DNA of 45,695 bases from Bacillota bacterium (GTDB lineage: Bacteria; Bacillota; Clostridia; Lachnospirales; Lachnospiraceae). The first letter of the stretch is position 1. Each line of letters starts with the position of its first letter. A model generated the notes under the pieces. The model saw only the letters and a list, made by a program, of their open reading frames with translations. It had not been told where the DNA came from and searched no databases. The DNA lies in NCBI GenBank assembly GCA_023415595.1, contig JAEZJW010000012.1, positions 1 through 45,695 of the forward strand, written 5' to 3'. The translations under genes and the position numbers were made by a program. Below, one piece after another: positions 1 to 8,407 of the stretch.

Positions 1-292
1 CAACTTAGAATTAAAATTAAACGCAGACGAAAATTTAGCGTACGCTGCCTAGTGGCAGCTGTCGACCTTAAGCAACTCGCGGCTTAAGACCTCGGCATCA
101 AATTAGCGGGGACCTTTATCATCAAAGCTTTGAGATGGTAAAAGACTTATGAAGCTACTGAAATCGGAAGCCTGTCTAGCGGTGTCCGACGGAGGGAACA
201 GCGAGGTAACGCCTCGCATAAAAGATAGACTGTAATGGGAGAAGCGGCAATGAATGGGCTTTCGGACAGGGGTTCAACTCCCCTCAGCTCCA
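1..292 (+). ncRNA. ssrA: tmRNA, 3' part (5' end outside window)
   Basis: Transfer-messenger RNA rescues stalled ribosomes and tags the unfinished protein for proteolysis. The tag reading frame is visible at the left edge and ends with the residues NADENLAYAA followed by TAG at 50-52; the hydrophobic AYAA end is the usual protease signal. After pseudoknot-like sequence, the 3' end has a tRNA-like T arm (GGTTCAACTCCCC around 270-283) and acceptor strand CAGCTCCA ending near 292. CCA is not encoded. The 5' acceptor strand and first part of the molecule lie before the window. tmRNA genes are frequent integration sites, which matters for the unusual genes that follow. Confidence 0.95.
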
Positions 293-304
293 TCAACGAT
301 TTGA

Positions 305-343
305 ATGGGAAAACCTAATAACAAGGTTTTCCCATTTTTTTGA
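305..343 (+). terminator. Rho-independent terminator of ssrA
   Basis: GGGAAAACC and GGTTTTCCC form a stem with a short loop, followed by a T run, just after the tmRNA 3' end. Confidence 0.9.
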
Positions 344-518
344 ATATGTAAAAGTATTTTATAGTCACAATCGGAGTATATATCATCATAAATAAAATCC
401 AAGATAAAAACAGCAAATATTTATCTAGATTAATCTGCCGTCTAACTATCTAGAAAATGCACCCCATTGTAGGATGGATTACTGGATAAAGCAGTTCATA
501 AACTCAAGTCCGTTGGCT
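344..518. other. AT-rich intergenic stretch, no gene recognised
   Basis: No convincing reading frame. A 10-codon ATG frame near 457 has no ribosome site. A CGTCTAA string near 439 resembles an ECF -10, but no matching -35 was found. Confidence 0.5.
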
Positions 519-557
519 GAGGCCCCTCACCAGAAAAGGTGAAGGGCCTTTTTGTGC
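519..557 (+). terminator. Hairpin with T run
   Basis: GAGGCCCCTCACC pairs with GGTGAAGGGCCT (small internal bulge) and is followed by TTTTTG. No gene is visible between the ssrA terminator and this one, so it may end a short RNA or be what remains of a lost gene. Confidence 0.75.
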
Positions 558-600
558 AAAATCACCCAGTATGGTGAAGCGAACATAGCACTGATTTCTG

Positions 601-606
601 TATAAT
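601..606 (+). promoter_or_regulatory. -10 element of the 643-4211 operon
   Basis: TATAAT preceded directly by TG, 37 bases before the TTG start at 643. No good -35 was found. Confidence 0.45.
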
Positions 607-642
607 AAAATTAAAAATACTGTATATCAAGGGGGGATTTAT

Positions 643-1164
643 TTGAAAAAAATCATGAGGTACTCACGGTGCCTTTTGTCAGCCTCCATTTTCTGTGTGA
701 TTGCTTTTGTGACAGCACTTATTCTGAAACCTCCGAATTGGAAGCTGTATGTGATTCTGTTCTTAGCATCAGGGGCGATTACCATTTCTCTTTTTATAAA
801 AATGACCCAAATGCTCTTAGCAGCGCGGCTGATTGTCGAGAATCGGATACTCCATATTCAGCCCGCCGTCCTCAGTGAGCGGGACAGCATGAAAGAAAAT
901 GAAGTACAGTCCTGCGAAAGCATCGAGATGTTCGTATCCTGCTTTGGTATCCTGCTGGGCTCAAAGGTCATCAAGTTTAATCAGGAGGGAATTCGACTCA
1001 AAGCAGTGGAAATCGGGTTGAACTATCTCTCGCTGGACTACGGTAGGGATACTGATATCCGAAGTATCCGGCTGATCAATCCAAGACCCGACAGCAGCGC
1101 TCTTGCAGGCATCATTGAGAAATTCCGTTATGAAACCGGGATTACACCCACGATCACACACTGA
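643..1164 (+). CDS. Two-TM membrane protein, possible PH-like domain
   Basis: The 173-residue product begins at TTG (643) with a strong GGGGGG ribosome site 5-10 bases upstream; no better start exists. Two hydrophobic helices (about residues 10-29 and 36-55) are followed by about 115 soluble residues mixing beta-type stretches and charges, suggesting a cytoplasmic domain resembling bacterial PH (DUF304-like) membrane proteins. That family call is tentative. It is the first gene of a tight three-gene unit: 21 bases separate it from the ACG-started gene and 14 more separate that from the large zinc-ribbon gene. Base composition looks richer in G+C than in most of the window. Function unknown. 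Confidence 0.7.
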   Translation: MKKIMRYSRCLLSASIFCVIAFVTALILKPPNWKLYVILFLASGAITISLFIKMTQMLLAARLIVENRILHIQPAVLSERDSMKENEVQSCESIEMFVSCFGILLGSKVIKFNQEGIRLKAVEIGLNYLSLDYGRDTDIRSIRLINPRPDSSALAGIIEKFRYETGITPTITH

Positions 1165-1170
1165 GCCCAA

Positions 1171-1188
1171 AAGGAGGAATATTTTACG
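1171..1188 (+). promoter_or_regulatory. Ribosome site with ACG at the start position
   Basis: AAGGAGG at 1171-1177, 8-base spacer, ACG at 1186-1188. No ATG, GTG or TTG is in this frame between 1165 and 1323. Confidence 0.7.
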
Positions 1189-1812
1189 GAAAACAAATTT
1201 GCAACACATGCAAAATCATGGGAAACAAAAGCGGGTGGGCGGATCGGTTATTCAGAGCGCATCCATGACCCGGCCTTCGCCCGGTACCTCAAAAACACCA
1301 GCTGCTGGTCTGCAGTATTTTCCTTGATGCTGGCCGCCGCAGCTGTCATAGGATTTTATATCTACGGTGAAACCAGCCGTGAGATGGAGAAGCTGCAGGC
1401 GATGTTCATCGGATTTATTATCGGCGGGATGTTCCTGCTGATCGCCCTTTGCTCCATCATCGCCAGAAAAAGAAGCAAAACCTGGGATGGTGTGGTGGTT
1501 GACAAAACCATTAAGGAGAAAACCCGCAGCTATGAACCCGGGAAGAATGATTCGTCCATATATTATTACACAGAATACGTTGTCATTGTGCAAGATGAGC
1601 GAGGCAAAAAGTACCGTATGACCGCCGAGGACGATACAACGGTTTTTGACTACTTTCAGGTTGGCGACCGGGTGCGACATCACGCAGGTCTGAATTCTTA
1701 TGAGAAATATGATAAGTCAAGGGACAGCATCATCTTCTGCAATGCCTGTGCCACGCTGTGCCAGATAAACGATGATGTATGCTTCCGGTGTAAATGTCCG
1801 CTGCTTAAATAA
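1186..1812 (+). CDS. Membrane protein with C-terminal zinc ribbon, apparent ACG start
   Basis: Unrecognised 208-residue product with two membrane helices (about residues 42-60 and 75-95), a soluble beta-rich part and a terminal zinc ribbon (CNAC and CFRC pairs). The first TTG/ATG in frame (1324/1327) falls just inside the first helix and has no ribosome site. The frame is open back to 1165, and a consensus AAGGAGG at 1171-1177 sits 8 bases before ACG at 1186, exactly where ATG is expected. The upstream codons give a plausible soluble N-terminus. Either this gene uses rare ACG initiation, or the start has mutated, or there is a base error. Second gene of the operon. Confidence 0.7.
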   Translation, partial: TENKFATHAKSWETKAGGRIGYSERIHDPAFARYLKNTSCWSAVFSLMLAAAAVIGFYIYGETSREMEKLQAMFIGFIIGGMFLLIALCSIIARKRSKTWDGVVVDKTIKEKTRSYEPGKNDSSIYYYTEYVVIVQDERGKKYRMTAEDDTTVFDYFQVGDRVRHHAGLNSYEKYDKSRDSIIFCNACATLCQINDDVCFRCKCPLLK

Positions 1813-1826
1813 AAGGAGGGTTTCAC

Positions 1827-4211
1827 ATGAGCAAATTATGTAAAAGCTGTGGCAAACAGCTAAAAGACGATGCCAAATTCTGCAACTCCTGCGGAACGAA
1901 GACGACTCCACCAAATAAACTTTTGTTTTTCGCCGTTGCGGTTACTTTGGTGATTGCGTTAGGGGTCGTCATTCTTGCAAAGCTGGACAAGGAGGTGGCT
2001 AATACCGAAGGAACGACGGGTGACCTCAATGCCTTTGCTTATACTGAGCGGGACTATAAGGCAAAAGCCAAGGAGCTTAAGGTCTCGCCTGAAAGCCCTT
2101 CTGCCTCTGCTTACGGGGTAACGATTCAGTTCGGGGAGTATGCTCTTGAGGGGGATAATACGCTGAAAATACGGGCGCTCCCTGAAAAAACAGATAAGAT
2201 TAGCGGCGTAAGGGTTACGGCTTATGATTTTGAGCTTGGCGATCAAGTAAATTTTGACGATGTGATTACTATCGCCATTCCTTATGACGCAGAATATGCC
2301 GAGACGGGCGCAGTAAACGAGTGCATCGGCGCGAAGTATTATAACCAAAACACCGGTGAGTGGGAGGGCGTTTATTATGAGGTGGACGCTGAAAACCGAC
2401 AGGTGCTGATCTTTACCACCCACCTGTCCACCTACGGCGTGTTTCAGGTTAAAAATGAAAACACCCGCAAAGCCTACATTACCGATATCTATGCCATTGC
2501 AGGCTTGTTGAACTCGGGAAAGTCCTTTGAGGTCATCCGAGAGCTGGCGGAGCAAGGGCAGCCTGGAAATGCAGCCTTTGAAGCAGGCTTTGAGGTAGTC
2601 AACTCGGTGACGGGCAACACAGGAACAGCGCTTACCGCAATCACTCTGGGCGGGCAGTATGAAGGCGCACTGGCCGATGCGCTGGGCAAAGGGTCACAGC
2701 GCTTAGGGCTGGCCCTTGCCGCCGTACAGACCTGTTATGATTTTACTTACAATTTTTCTGATGACCAGGGCAAGCTCAGTACTCTTTCCAACCTCGTCAA
2801 AAATGTTGCCAATAATGCGGTCGGCTATTTCGGCTCCGCCTCGTTACAGGTAGGCTTTGCAGCGATTGCCGTGTTCGATGTGGTTTTATCCACGGTTCAA
2901 AGTGATATGATGGAGCTGAAACTGGAGAATCTCGGGGGCGTGTACCAGTATTATAACGATGTAGAGGCGCCCCGTTCCAATCAGGAGTGGCGCACGATAT
3001 TTATCAAGGCTCTCAAGGAAAACGTGGACGATCCCCAAATGGCACTGCAGCAGATTAACCAGGAAATCGACAACTTCTGTGGCCGTTTCTGGAGCCTTGA
3101 TTACGGCAAGGTGAAGGAAATTGCCGGAGTTTCCGGACTAAAATATTCCTTTGATGAACGGCAGTGGACAAAGGACCGTGAAGTGCTGACAGAACAGTAT
3201 CGGGGATATCTGCTGAGCTGTTTACAGGCACCTATGACCTCTGCGAGAAACTATCTTCTAAGTCAGGCCATGGAGCAGGCACAGCGCGAGTTTGAAAAGC
3301 AGCTGCGCGCCCTGCAAGGGGAGCTGAACAAAACGGTTAAGGTTAAGATTATTGAACAGCCTGAGGAAGCCGGAGAATATCAGTACGAGGGCTATACCGT
3401 CCGCTTTGCACCACTTTCAGGAAATGCAAGTGTGAATAACTGGAGTGGAAAAATGCCAAAGGGAGGCGAGATGAACACCTCGTTTACCGTCCTTGGGCAT
3501 ATAATGTCAGGCGCACCGAGTAGTGTGGAGCTTTATAAGCCCGGCGAGGATACGCCAGTGCTGACAGTGCCGTTCAAGGTGTCTTACCCCACCACCACCA
3601 TCCTGCTATCCAGTAGCGGGGAGAAAGAGACGGAACCTCTCCAGCCCGAAGTGACGGAGGAAGCACAGCAGCCGGAAGTCAAGGAGTATGCCTGGGTGCT
3701 GGTAGAAACAATCCACCGGGATATGAAAGAAGATATTGATAATACAAACAAGGAAGGTATTTATGAAAAAAGTGCGTCAGCCTCACCGGGCAGCTATACC
3801 TATACATGGAAGTATGTCGGAGAAAGTGACGATTATCCCGACCCTGATATGCTTCATGGGGAAAGCTTCGCTACACAGCTTACCATTACGGTACCCCCTG
3901 CAGAAATTAAAGGTGGAGATACAGTCAGCCTAAGCTTCAACCTCTCTTTCACCGAGGAGAACTTATCATATTTTGATGGGCATGGAAGTTGCAGAGCTGA
4001 TTGGGGCAATGTGAGATTTTCAAATGTGGCGGGCAAATCAGGTTTCGAGATATATTCGTCCGTCAAGTACAGCGAAAAGAATATTTCTTCAGTCAGCGAT
4101 ACCATTTCTGCCGTTATTCCTGCCGGTTATTCAGAGGGAGACAGGGAAGAATTGTGGACGGGTGATTACACTGGCACCTACTATGTCTATGAATGGCGGC
4201 CAATCTCCTAA
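1827..4211 (+). CDS. Large membrane-anchored protein with N-terminal zinc ribbon
   Basis: The 794-residue product starts at ATG after AAAGGAGGG. Residues 1-26 form a zinc ribbon (CKSC and CNSC pairs) that should face the cytoplasm; one membrane helix follows at about 32-50, then a very long extracellular part. Around residues 95-205 it is beta-rich. Residues about 220-360 are Ala/Gly-rich and helical with hydrophobic stretches. Around 385-510 it is helical with many charges. A Glu/Pro linker (about 600-625) leads to a C-terminal beta domain ending in a Tyr/Trp-rich tail. Zinc ribbon-TM-large ectodomain is a common layout in Firmicutes surface proteins of unknown role. Last gene of the unit. 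Confidence 0.8.
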   Translation: MSKLCKSCGKQLKDDAKFCNSCGTKTTPPNKLLFFAVAVTLVIALGVVILAKLDKEVANTEGTTGDLNAFAYTERDYKAKAKELKVSPESPSASAYGVTIQFGEYALEGDNTLKIRALPEKTDKISGVRVTAYDFELGDQVNFDDVITIAIPYDAEYAETGAVNECIGAKYYNQNTGEWEGVYYEVDAENRQVLIFTTHLSTYGVFQVKNENTRKAYITDIYAIAGLLNSGKSFEVIRELAEQGQPGNAAFEAGFEVVNSVTGNTGTALTAITLGGQYEGALADALGKGSQRLGLALAAVQTCYDFTYNFSDDQGKLSTLSNLVKNVANNAVGYFGSASLQVGFAAIAVFDVVLSTVQSDMMELKLENLGGVYQYYNDVEAPRSNQEWRTIFIKALKENVDDPQMALQQINQEIDNFCGRFWSLDYGKVKEIAGVSGLKYSFDERQWTKDREVLTEQYRGYLLSCLQAPMTSARNYLLSQAMEQAQREFEKQLRALQGELNKTVKVKIIEQPEEAGEYQYEGYTVRFAPLSGNASVNNWSGKMPKGGEMNTSFTVLGHIMSGAPSSVELYKPGEDTPVLTVPFKVSYPTTTILLSSSGEKETEPLQPEVTEEAQQPEVKEYAWVLVETIHRDMKEDIDNTNKEGIYEKSASASPGSYTYTWKYVGESDDYPDPDMLHGESFATQLTITVPPAEIKGGDTVSLSFNLSFTEENLSYFDGHGSCRADWGNVRFSNVAGKSGFEIYSSVKYSEKNISSVSDTISAVIPAGYSEGDREELWTGDYTGTYYVYEWRPIS

Positions 4212-4247
4212 AAGTCACGTACACTGCCTAATGAGTTATAATATATA

Positions 4248-4290
4248 AAAGTACTGCAAACCCTGTGGAAAGGTTTGTAGTACTTTTTTT
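4248..4290 (+). terminator. Terminator of the 643-4211 operon
   Basis: AAAGTACTGCAAACC and GGTTTGTAGTACTTT arms followed by a T run. Confidence 0.9.
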
Positions 4291-4326
4291 ACCTTAAAAA
4301 AGTCTAAGCCCTCCCGGTATTCTCAC

Positions 4327-4355
4327 TTGACATTATAAGCTTTCACTGCTATTAT
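4327..4355 (+). promoter_or_regulatory. Promoter of the marR-MFS operon
   Basis: TTGACA at 4327-4332, 17-base spacer, TATTAT at 4350-4355. The tandem operators begin right after the -10. Confidence 0.75.
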
Positions 4356-4358
4356 ATA

Positions 4359-4389
4359 GTTGAAATTGACAACAGTTGTAGTGGACAAC
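4359..4389 (+). promoter_or_regulatory. Two tandem GTTG-N7-CAAC operator sites
   Basis: Dyads GTTG-N7-CAAC at 4359-4373 and 4375-4389 are identical in arms and spacing and lie one base apart; the junction makes another palindrome, ACAACAGTTGT (4369-4379). They cover the transcription start and initially transcribed region, the usual place for autorepression by a MarR protein. Binding by the adjacent product is inferred. Confidence 0.7.
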
Positions 4390-4415
4390 AAATAAATATA
4401 AGGCAGGTAGCACAT

Positions 4416-4865
4416 ATGATTATAGTTCACGATTTAGCAATCATCTCAAGATATAGCAATCTATTTGCCATGAGAAATCTGCAGAAATTTGAGATTGGTT
4501 ATGCAGAATACGGCGTATTAATGTATTTGGCAGCAAATGAGAATACGAATCAGGAAACCATTGCGCAACATTATTCCATCGACAAAGGTGCAATAGCAAA
4601 AACCATGAAGAAGCTGGAGAGCAAGAATATTATCAATCGGCAGACCAACAACATGAACCAGAGAGAGAAATTAATCACTCTTACTGAGCTTGGCAGGACG
4701 ATTATTCATGAGATGCATACTCTTCAAAAAGAATGGAATGACATTCTGCTTCAAGGAATTACTCCTGAGGAAATCGAGATATATACAAAACTTACGGAGA
4801 AATTATCCCGGAATGCAGCGAATTATATCAATGGAGGGCAACAACATGAAAGTGAAAGAGAGTAA
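4416..4865 (+). CDS. MarR-family transcriptional regulator
   Basis: The 149-residue product has the usual MarR length: helical dimerisation ends and a central winged helix (about residues 40-100), with a recognition region around DKGAIAKTMKKLESK and a wing near NNMNQREKLITLT. MarR dimers commonly repress a neighbouring exporter and release DNA on binding a small molecule. ATG 4416 follows AGGCAGG. The stop overlaps the exporter gene by 20 bases, so the two are translationally coupled. Tandem dyads just upstream are likely its own operators. Ligand unknown; a drug or other toxic compound is likely given the partner. Confidence 0.92.
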   Translation: MIIVHDLAIISRYSNLFAMRNLQKFEIGYAEYGVLMYLAANENTNQETIAQHYSIDKGAIAKTMKKLESKNIINRQTNNMNQREKLITLTELGRTIIHEMHTLQKEWNDILLQGITPEEIEIYTKLTEKLSRNAANYINGGQQHESERE

Positions 4866-6861
4866 AAAGCCTAATCTTGCATTAATCATGATCATTTATC
4901 TGTTTGGAGTATTTATGGGTGCGATCGACACCGGTATCGTTACTCCGGCCAGAACAATCATTCAGAACAATCTTAATGTTAGCGAACAAGTAGGTATTTG
5001 GATGATTACCATTTATACCCTGGCTTACGCAGCCAGTATTCCGATCATGGGGAAGCTGGCAGATAAATACGGACGTAAATATATCTATCTCACCAGTATC
5101 TTCTTATTTGGTTTAGGTTCACTTTTCTGTGGATTATCACAGAACTTTGGAAGCTTCTCTTTATTACTGGTAGCCAGAGTAATTCAGGCAATTGGCGGTG
5201 GTGGAATTATGCCGATCGCTACCGGTGAGTTCGGAACCAGCTTTCCAAAGGAAAAGAGAGGTATGGCATTGGGCCTGGTTGGTGGTGTTTATGGTATCGC
5301 CAATATCTTCGGCTCATCAGCAGGTAGTGCAATTCTGGATCTCTTTGGTGTAGATAACTGGCAGTTTATCTTCTATATCAATATACCGATCGCTGTCTTC
5401 GTTATTATTGCTGGCTTCCTTATACTGCCGAATAACAAAGCAGTTGACACAAGGAAGATTGATTTTCTTGGAATTTTTACAGTGGTTGCGATGGTCGTAT
5501 CCTTGCTGTATGGATTGACTAATATTGATTTCTTCCATCTCTGGGATAGCATATCCAGTACGGAGGTCTTCCCTTACTTACTGATTTTTATCATTATACT
5601 GCCGTTATACATACTTATTGAGAAGAAGGCTTCTGACCCGGTCATGAATCTTTCCTACTTTACTAATAAGAATATCATCATAACCTTAATAATCTCCTTT
5701 ATCAGCGGCATGGTTATGATGGGTATGATATTTGTTCCGCAGTTTTCTGAAAATGCGCTGAAGATCGCTTCGGGTAACGGAGGCTATTTCGTAATAATCC
5801 TAGGCTTGTTCGCAGGTGTCGGGGCACCCTTATCCGGTAGACTGATTGATAAATTCGGAGTAAAGTTTATTCTGTTTCTTGGATTTCTTGTATCCATCGC
5901 CGGTTCTTTATTCCTCATATTGGTTACTACCAATTTCCCGAATATGGTTACAGTATCCGTATCACTCATGTTAATCGGTATCGGTGTCGGTTTTACGATG
6001 GGCACTCCTCTGAACTATATGATGCTGCAGAATACCGATGAGAAGGAATCAAATTCGGCGCTTGCTACCTTGTCCTTAGTCAGATCCATCGGGACTGCGA
6101 TTGCCCCGGCCATCATGGTCGGTTTTCTGGCACATGCCGGCGGGCTGGTACAAACTAATGTGATGAGTGATCTTCCGAAAGAGATTACAGTGCCGGAACT
6201 CCCTTATGCCAAGGAAATATCGGACACGATTAACCAACTCAAAGAAGATCCTCAGATGAAGGATAGACTTGCTTCAGTGAATATTCCTGATCTGGCAGCA
6301 ATGCAGACCATCCGAATAGACATTAATCAGAAGAGCGATTATCAGATGCCGGTAGCTCTGGTTAATCTCATGAAATCCTCTGATGTTACGACAATTACAG
6401 AGAATAGCCAGGCGCTCGCAGAGAGCATGTTTGCTGAGATGATGCCAAATATCACAAATAAAATTGTAAGCGGTATCGATCAAGGAATCGGCGGCATTAC
6501 TTCCGGGATCAATGGAATTACTTCAGCCTTACGTAAATTGGAGGAAAGTTCAAAGGATGCTGAGGAAATGTCTGCTGCAATTCGTGGATTGGAAGCTACT
6601 CTTACTCAGATGAATGATCTTAAGACGAAAATGACAGAGCTAAAGAATGGGATTCCATCTGCCTTTGATACCGCCAAAACGAATTACATTAATGAAATTG
6701 GTAATAAGAAGGAGATACTGCAGGAAACCTTCCAGACTACATTAAACCAAGGCTTCCGTAATGTTTACCTTACTGCTGCCATTGCCGCAATCATAGCGCT
6801 GATCTTCTTGTTATTTTATAGACCGGAGAAAGTAGAAATAAACCAAAAAGAAAATAATTAA
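4846..6861 (+). CDS. MFS multidrug exporter, DHA2 type, with large loop before the last helix
   Basis: A 671-residue drug:proton antiporter of the 14-helix EmrB/QacA type. Start chosen at ATG 4846, 7 bases after GGAGGG and inside the end of marR; the longer frame from 4690 is just marR read in another phase. Motif A-like GKLADKYGRKYIY and motif C-like residues near GGVYGIANIFGSSAGSA are visible. Unusual is about 200 residues (about 435-637) between the penultimate and last helices, rich in Gln, Asn, Met and Lys with coiled-coil-like heptads, presumably extracellular. It probably exports the compound sensed by MarR. Confidence 0.9.
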   Translation: MKVKESKKPNLALIMIIYLFGVFMGAIDTGIVTPARTIIQNNLNVSEQVGIWMITIYTLAYAASIPIMGKLADKYGRKYIYLTSIFLFGLGSLFCGLSQNFGSFSLLLVARVIQAIGGGGIMPIATGEFGTSFPKEKRGMALGLVGGVYGIANIFGSSAGSAILDLFGVDNWQFIFYINIPIAVFVIIAGFLILPNNKAVDTRKIDFLGIFTVVAMVVSLLYGLTNIDFFHLWDSISSTEVFPYLLIFIIILPLYILIEKKASDPVMNLSYFTNKNIIITLIISFISGMVMMGMIFVPQFSENALKIASGNGGYFVIILGLFAGVGAPLSGRLIDKFGVKFILFLGFLVSIAGSLFLILVTTNFPNMVTVSVSLMLIGIGVGFTMGTPLNYMMLQNTDEKESNSALATLSLVRSIGTAIAPAIMVGFLAHAGGLVQTNVMSDLPKEITVPELPYAKEISDTINQLKEDPQMKDRLASVNIPDLAAMQTIRIDINQKSDYQMPVALVNLMKSSDVTTITENSQALAESMFAEMMPNITNKIVSGIDQGIGGITSGINGITSALRKLEESSKDAEEMSAAIRGLEATLTQMNDLKTKMTELKNGIPSAFDTAKTNYINEIGNKKEILQETFQTTLNQGFRNVYLTAAIAAIIALIFLLFYRPEKVEINQKENN

Positions 6862-6886
6862 AAGAATATTGTAAACATAAAAACAT

Positions 6887-6931
6887 AAAAGTGCTACAAA
6901 CCTGGATAATGCAAAGGTTGTAGCACTTTTT
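6887..6931 (+). terminator. Terminator of the marR-MFS operon
   Basis: AAAAGTGCTACAAACC and GGTTGTAGCACTTTTT arms with T run; faces the end of the convergent gene at 6948. Confidence 0.88.
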
Positions 6932-6947
6932 GCTTTACTTTATTTAT

Positions 6948-8252
6948 CTATACTACTATATCAGAGGTAATATTCAAAACTTTTCTTATATTATATTGTG
7001 AGTTTATGGTAACCCATAATTGTGGAACAAAGTCCATAATATTCCATACACTGATACCTTTAAAATTATAGTCCACCACAAAATCAATGATGGCATTTAC
7101 AGTTCTTGCGTCTTTAAACCAAACAAAATGTTTAATTCCGTCCGTGCTGATATAATAGTAATATGGTGTAACATAATACTCATCAAAGCCAACATCAATA
7201 CCAATTAGGCTGGCTTGGTAAAGTGCCCTGACATTAGGTAAAGTGGTAACAAGTGAGGAACCTTCAACATAGGGAAGTTCCCAATCATATGCAATCCTGG
7301 AATAGCTGATCAGTATTTTCTCGGGAGGAATCTGAGTCATAACATAATCAATATAGCTTTTTAAGAATGGTATGGTGGTCTGCTCATAGGAAGGAAAGTA
7401 AGCATTTGTCCATTGGTAGGACAGTAATACAACAGCATCAGCGATTTGGCCTATTTGAGAATAATAGGGTATATCGTTATTCTCATTTGCTTTAAATCCA
7501 AAAGTGTTTGGTTCCATTGTTACAAAAACCTGATAGCCTTCCATCTGCAACGCTTCTTTTGTTCTGGCTATAAAATCAACATAGCTATTCAGATCCTCAG
7601 GAAGAATAAACGAGAAACCAATATTAATGCCATACAGGCCATCCTTACGAAGATAAAAAAGCGCTTCTTCTATAATCTTGTTTTGTAAATCCACATCGTT
7701 CAGTATCTTATTAGTTACACCGTAGCTGCCTTGCCCCAGCTGTGAGAAGGTTGATAGCAGCATAATTGGAGCAACACCATAGGTTTTTGCCAATTGAATT
7801 AGTTCACCGTTATCACTTGTTTCAATCATACCAAAAGCATTCACTCTGTAATCAACAATGGTCAGATAGGTAAGATAAGGCAGTATTTTTTTTAAGGCAT
7901 CATAATTTATGTTTGAAAAGCAAAAGCCGTCAATTTCAAATTCCTGTTCACTTTTATCATAGCTGATCACCAGCTCTTCTCCTATGTTCAAGTAATCTCT
8001 ATCTGAAAGGTACGGGTTATTTTGTAGCAGCTGTAATTCTGATATACCATTTTTTGTTGCAATACTTCTTAGATTATCACCTTCTTCTACTATGTATATT
8101 TGATTCGCACGGGGTATCACAATTATTTGTCCGCTGACAATATTGTAATCCGGCAATATATTATTATCATAGGATAATCTTTCATAGGGTACGTTGTATT
8201 TTTGGGCAATGGAAAAGATGGTATCACCGGGTTTTACGATATAGATATCCAT
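6948..8252 (-). CDS. LysM-LysM-GH18 spore-type protein, catalytic acids missing
   Basis: The 434-residue product has two LysM repeats (about residues 2-47 and 51-97), which bind peptidoglycan, then a GH18-like barrel like the spore cortex hydrolases SleL/YaaH/YdhD. No signal peptide, as is normal for spore coat-delivered members. In active relatives the strand-4 motif reads about NIDFE, the final Glu being the acid. Here it is NIGFS: G212 and S214 replace Asp and Glu, while the surroundings (ILPEDLNSYVDF) align well. It is therefore probably a non-catalytic binding or structural protein. ATG 8252 follows a weak AGGTAAG. Confidence 0.88.
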   Translation of the reverse strand: MDIYIVKPGDTIFSIAQKYNVPYERLSYDNNILPDYNIVSGQIIVIPRANQIYIVEEGDNLRSIATKNGISELQLLQNNPYLSDRDYLNIGEELVISYDKSEQEFEIDGFCFSNINYDALKKILPYLTYLTIVDYRVNAFGMIETSDNGELIQLAKTYGVAPIMLLSTFSQLGQGSYGVTNKILNDVDLQNKIIEEALFYLRKDGLYGINIGFSFILPEDLNSYVDFIARTKEALQMEGYQVFVTMEPNTFGFKANENNDIPYYSQIGQIADAVVLLSYQWTNAYFPSYEQTTIPFLKSYIDYVMTQIPPEKILISYSRIAYDWELPYVEGSSLVTTLPNVRALYQASLIGIDVGFDEYYVTPYYYYISTDGIKHFVWFKDARTVNAIIDFVVDYNFKGISVWNIMDFVPQLWVTINSQYNIRKVLNITSDIVV

Positions 8253-8350
8253 ACTTACCTCAGTATATTTATTGGGTTATTACAAAGTATGATATGAAAC
8301 ATAAAAAATGATTGTGATATTTCACCACACCAGTAATGATGTGAAAAATA

Positions 8351-8379
8351 AAAAAGGAGTAGTCAAGCTACTCCTTTTT
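8351..8379 (-). terminator. Terminator of the small Asn/Ser/Arg-rich gene
   Basis: AAAAAGGAGTAG and CTACTCCTTTTT arms; on the minus strand it follows the stop at 8408 and leads into T-rich sequence. Confidence 0.8.
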
Positions 8380-8407
8380 CAATTATAATGAGCCCAAAAA
8401 TCCGCAA

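Noticed and set aside
344..480. ECF-like -10 (CGTCTAA) near 439
   Set aside because: No GGAAC-type -35 at the right distance and no gene to drive except across a terminator.
4690..4845. 52-residue extension of the MFS exporter
   Set aside because: It runs inside the marR gene in another phase; GGAGGG before ATG 4846 gives the normal start of the protein.
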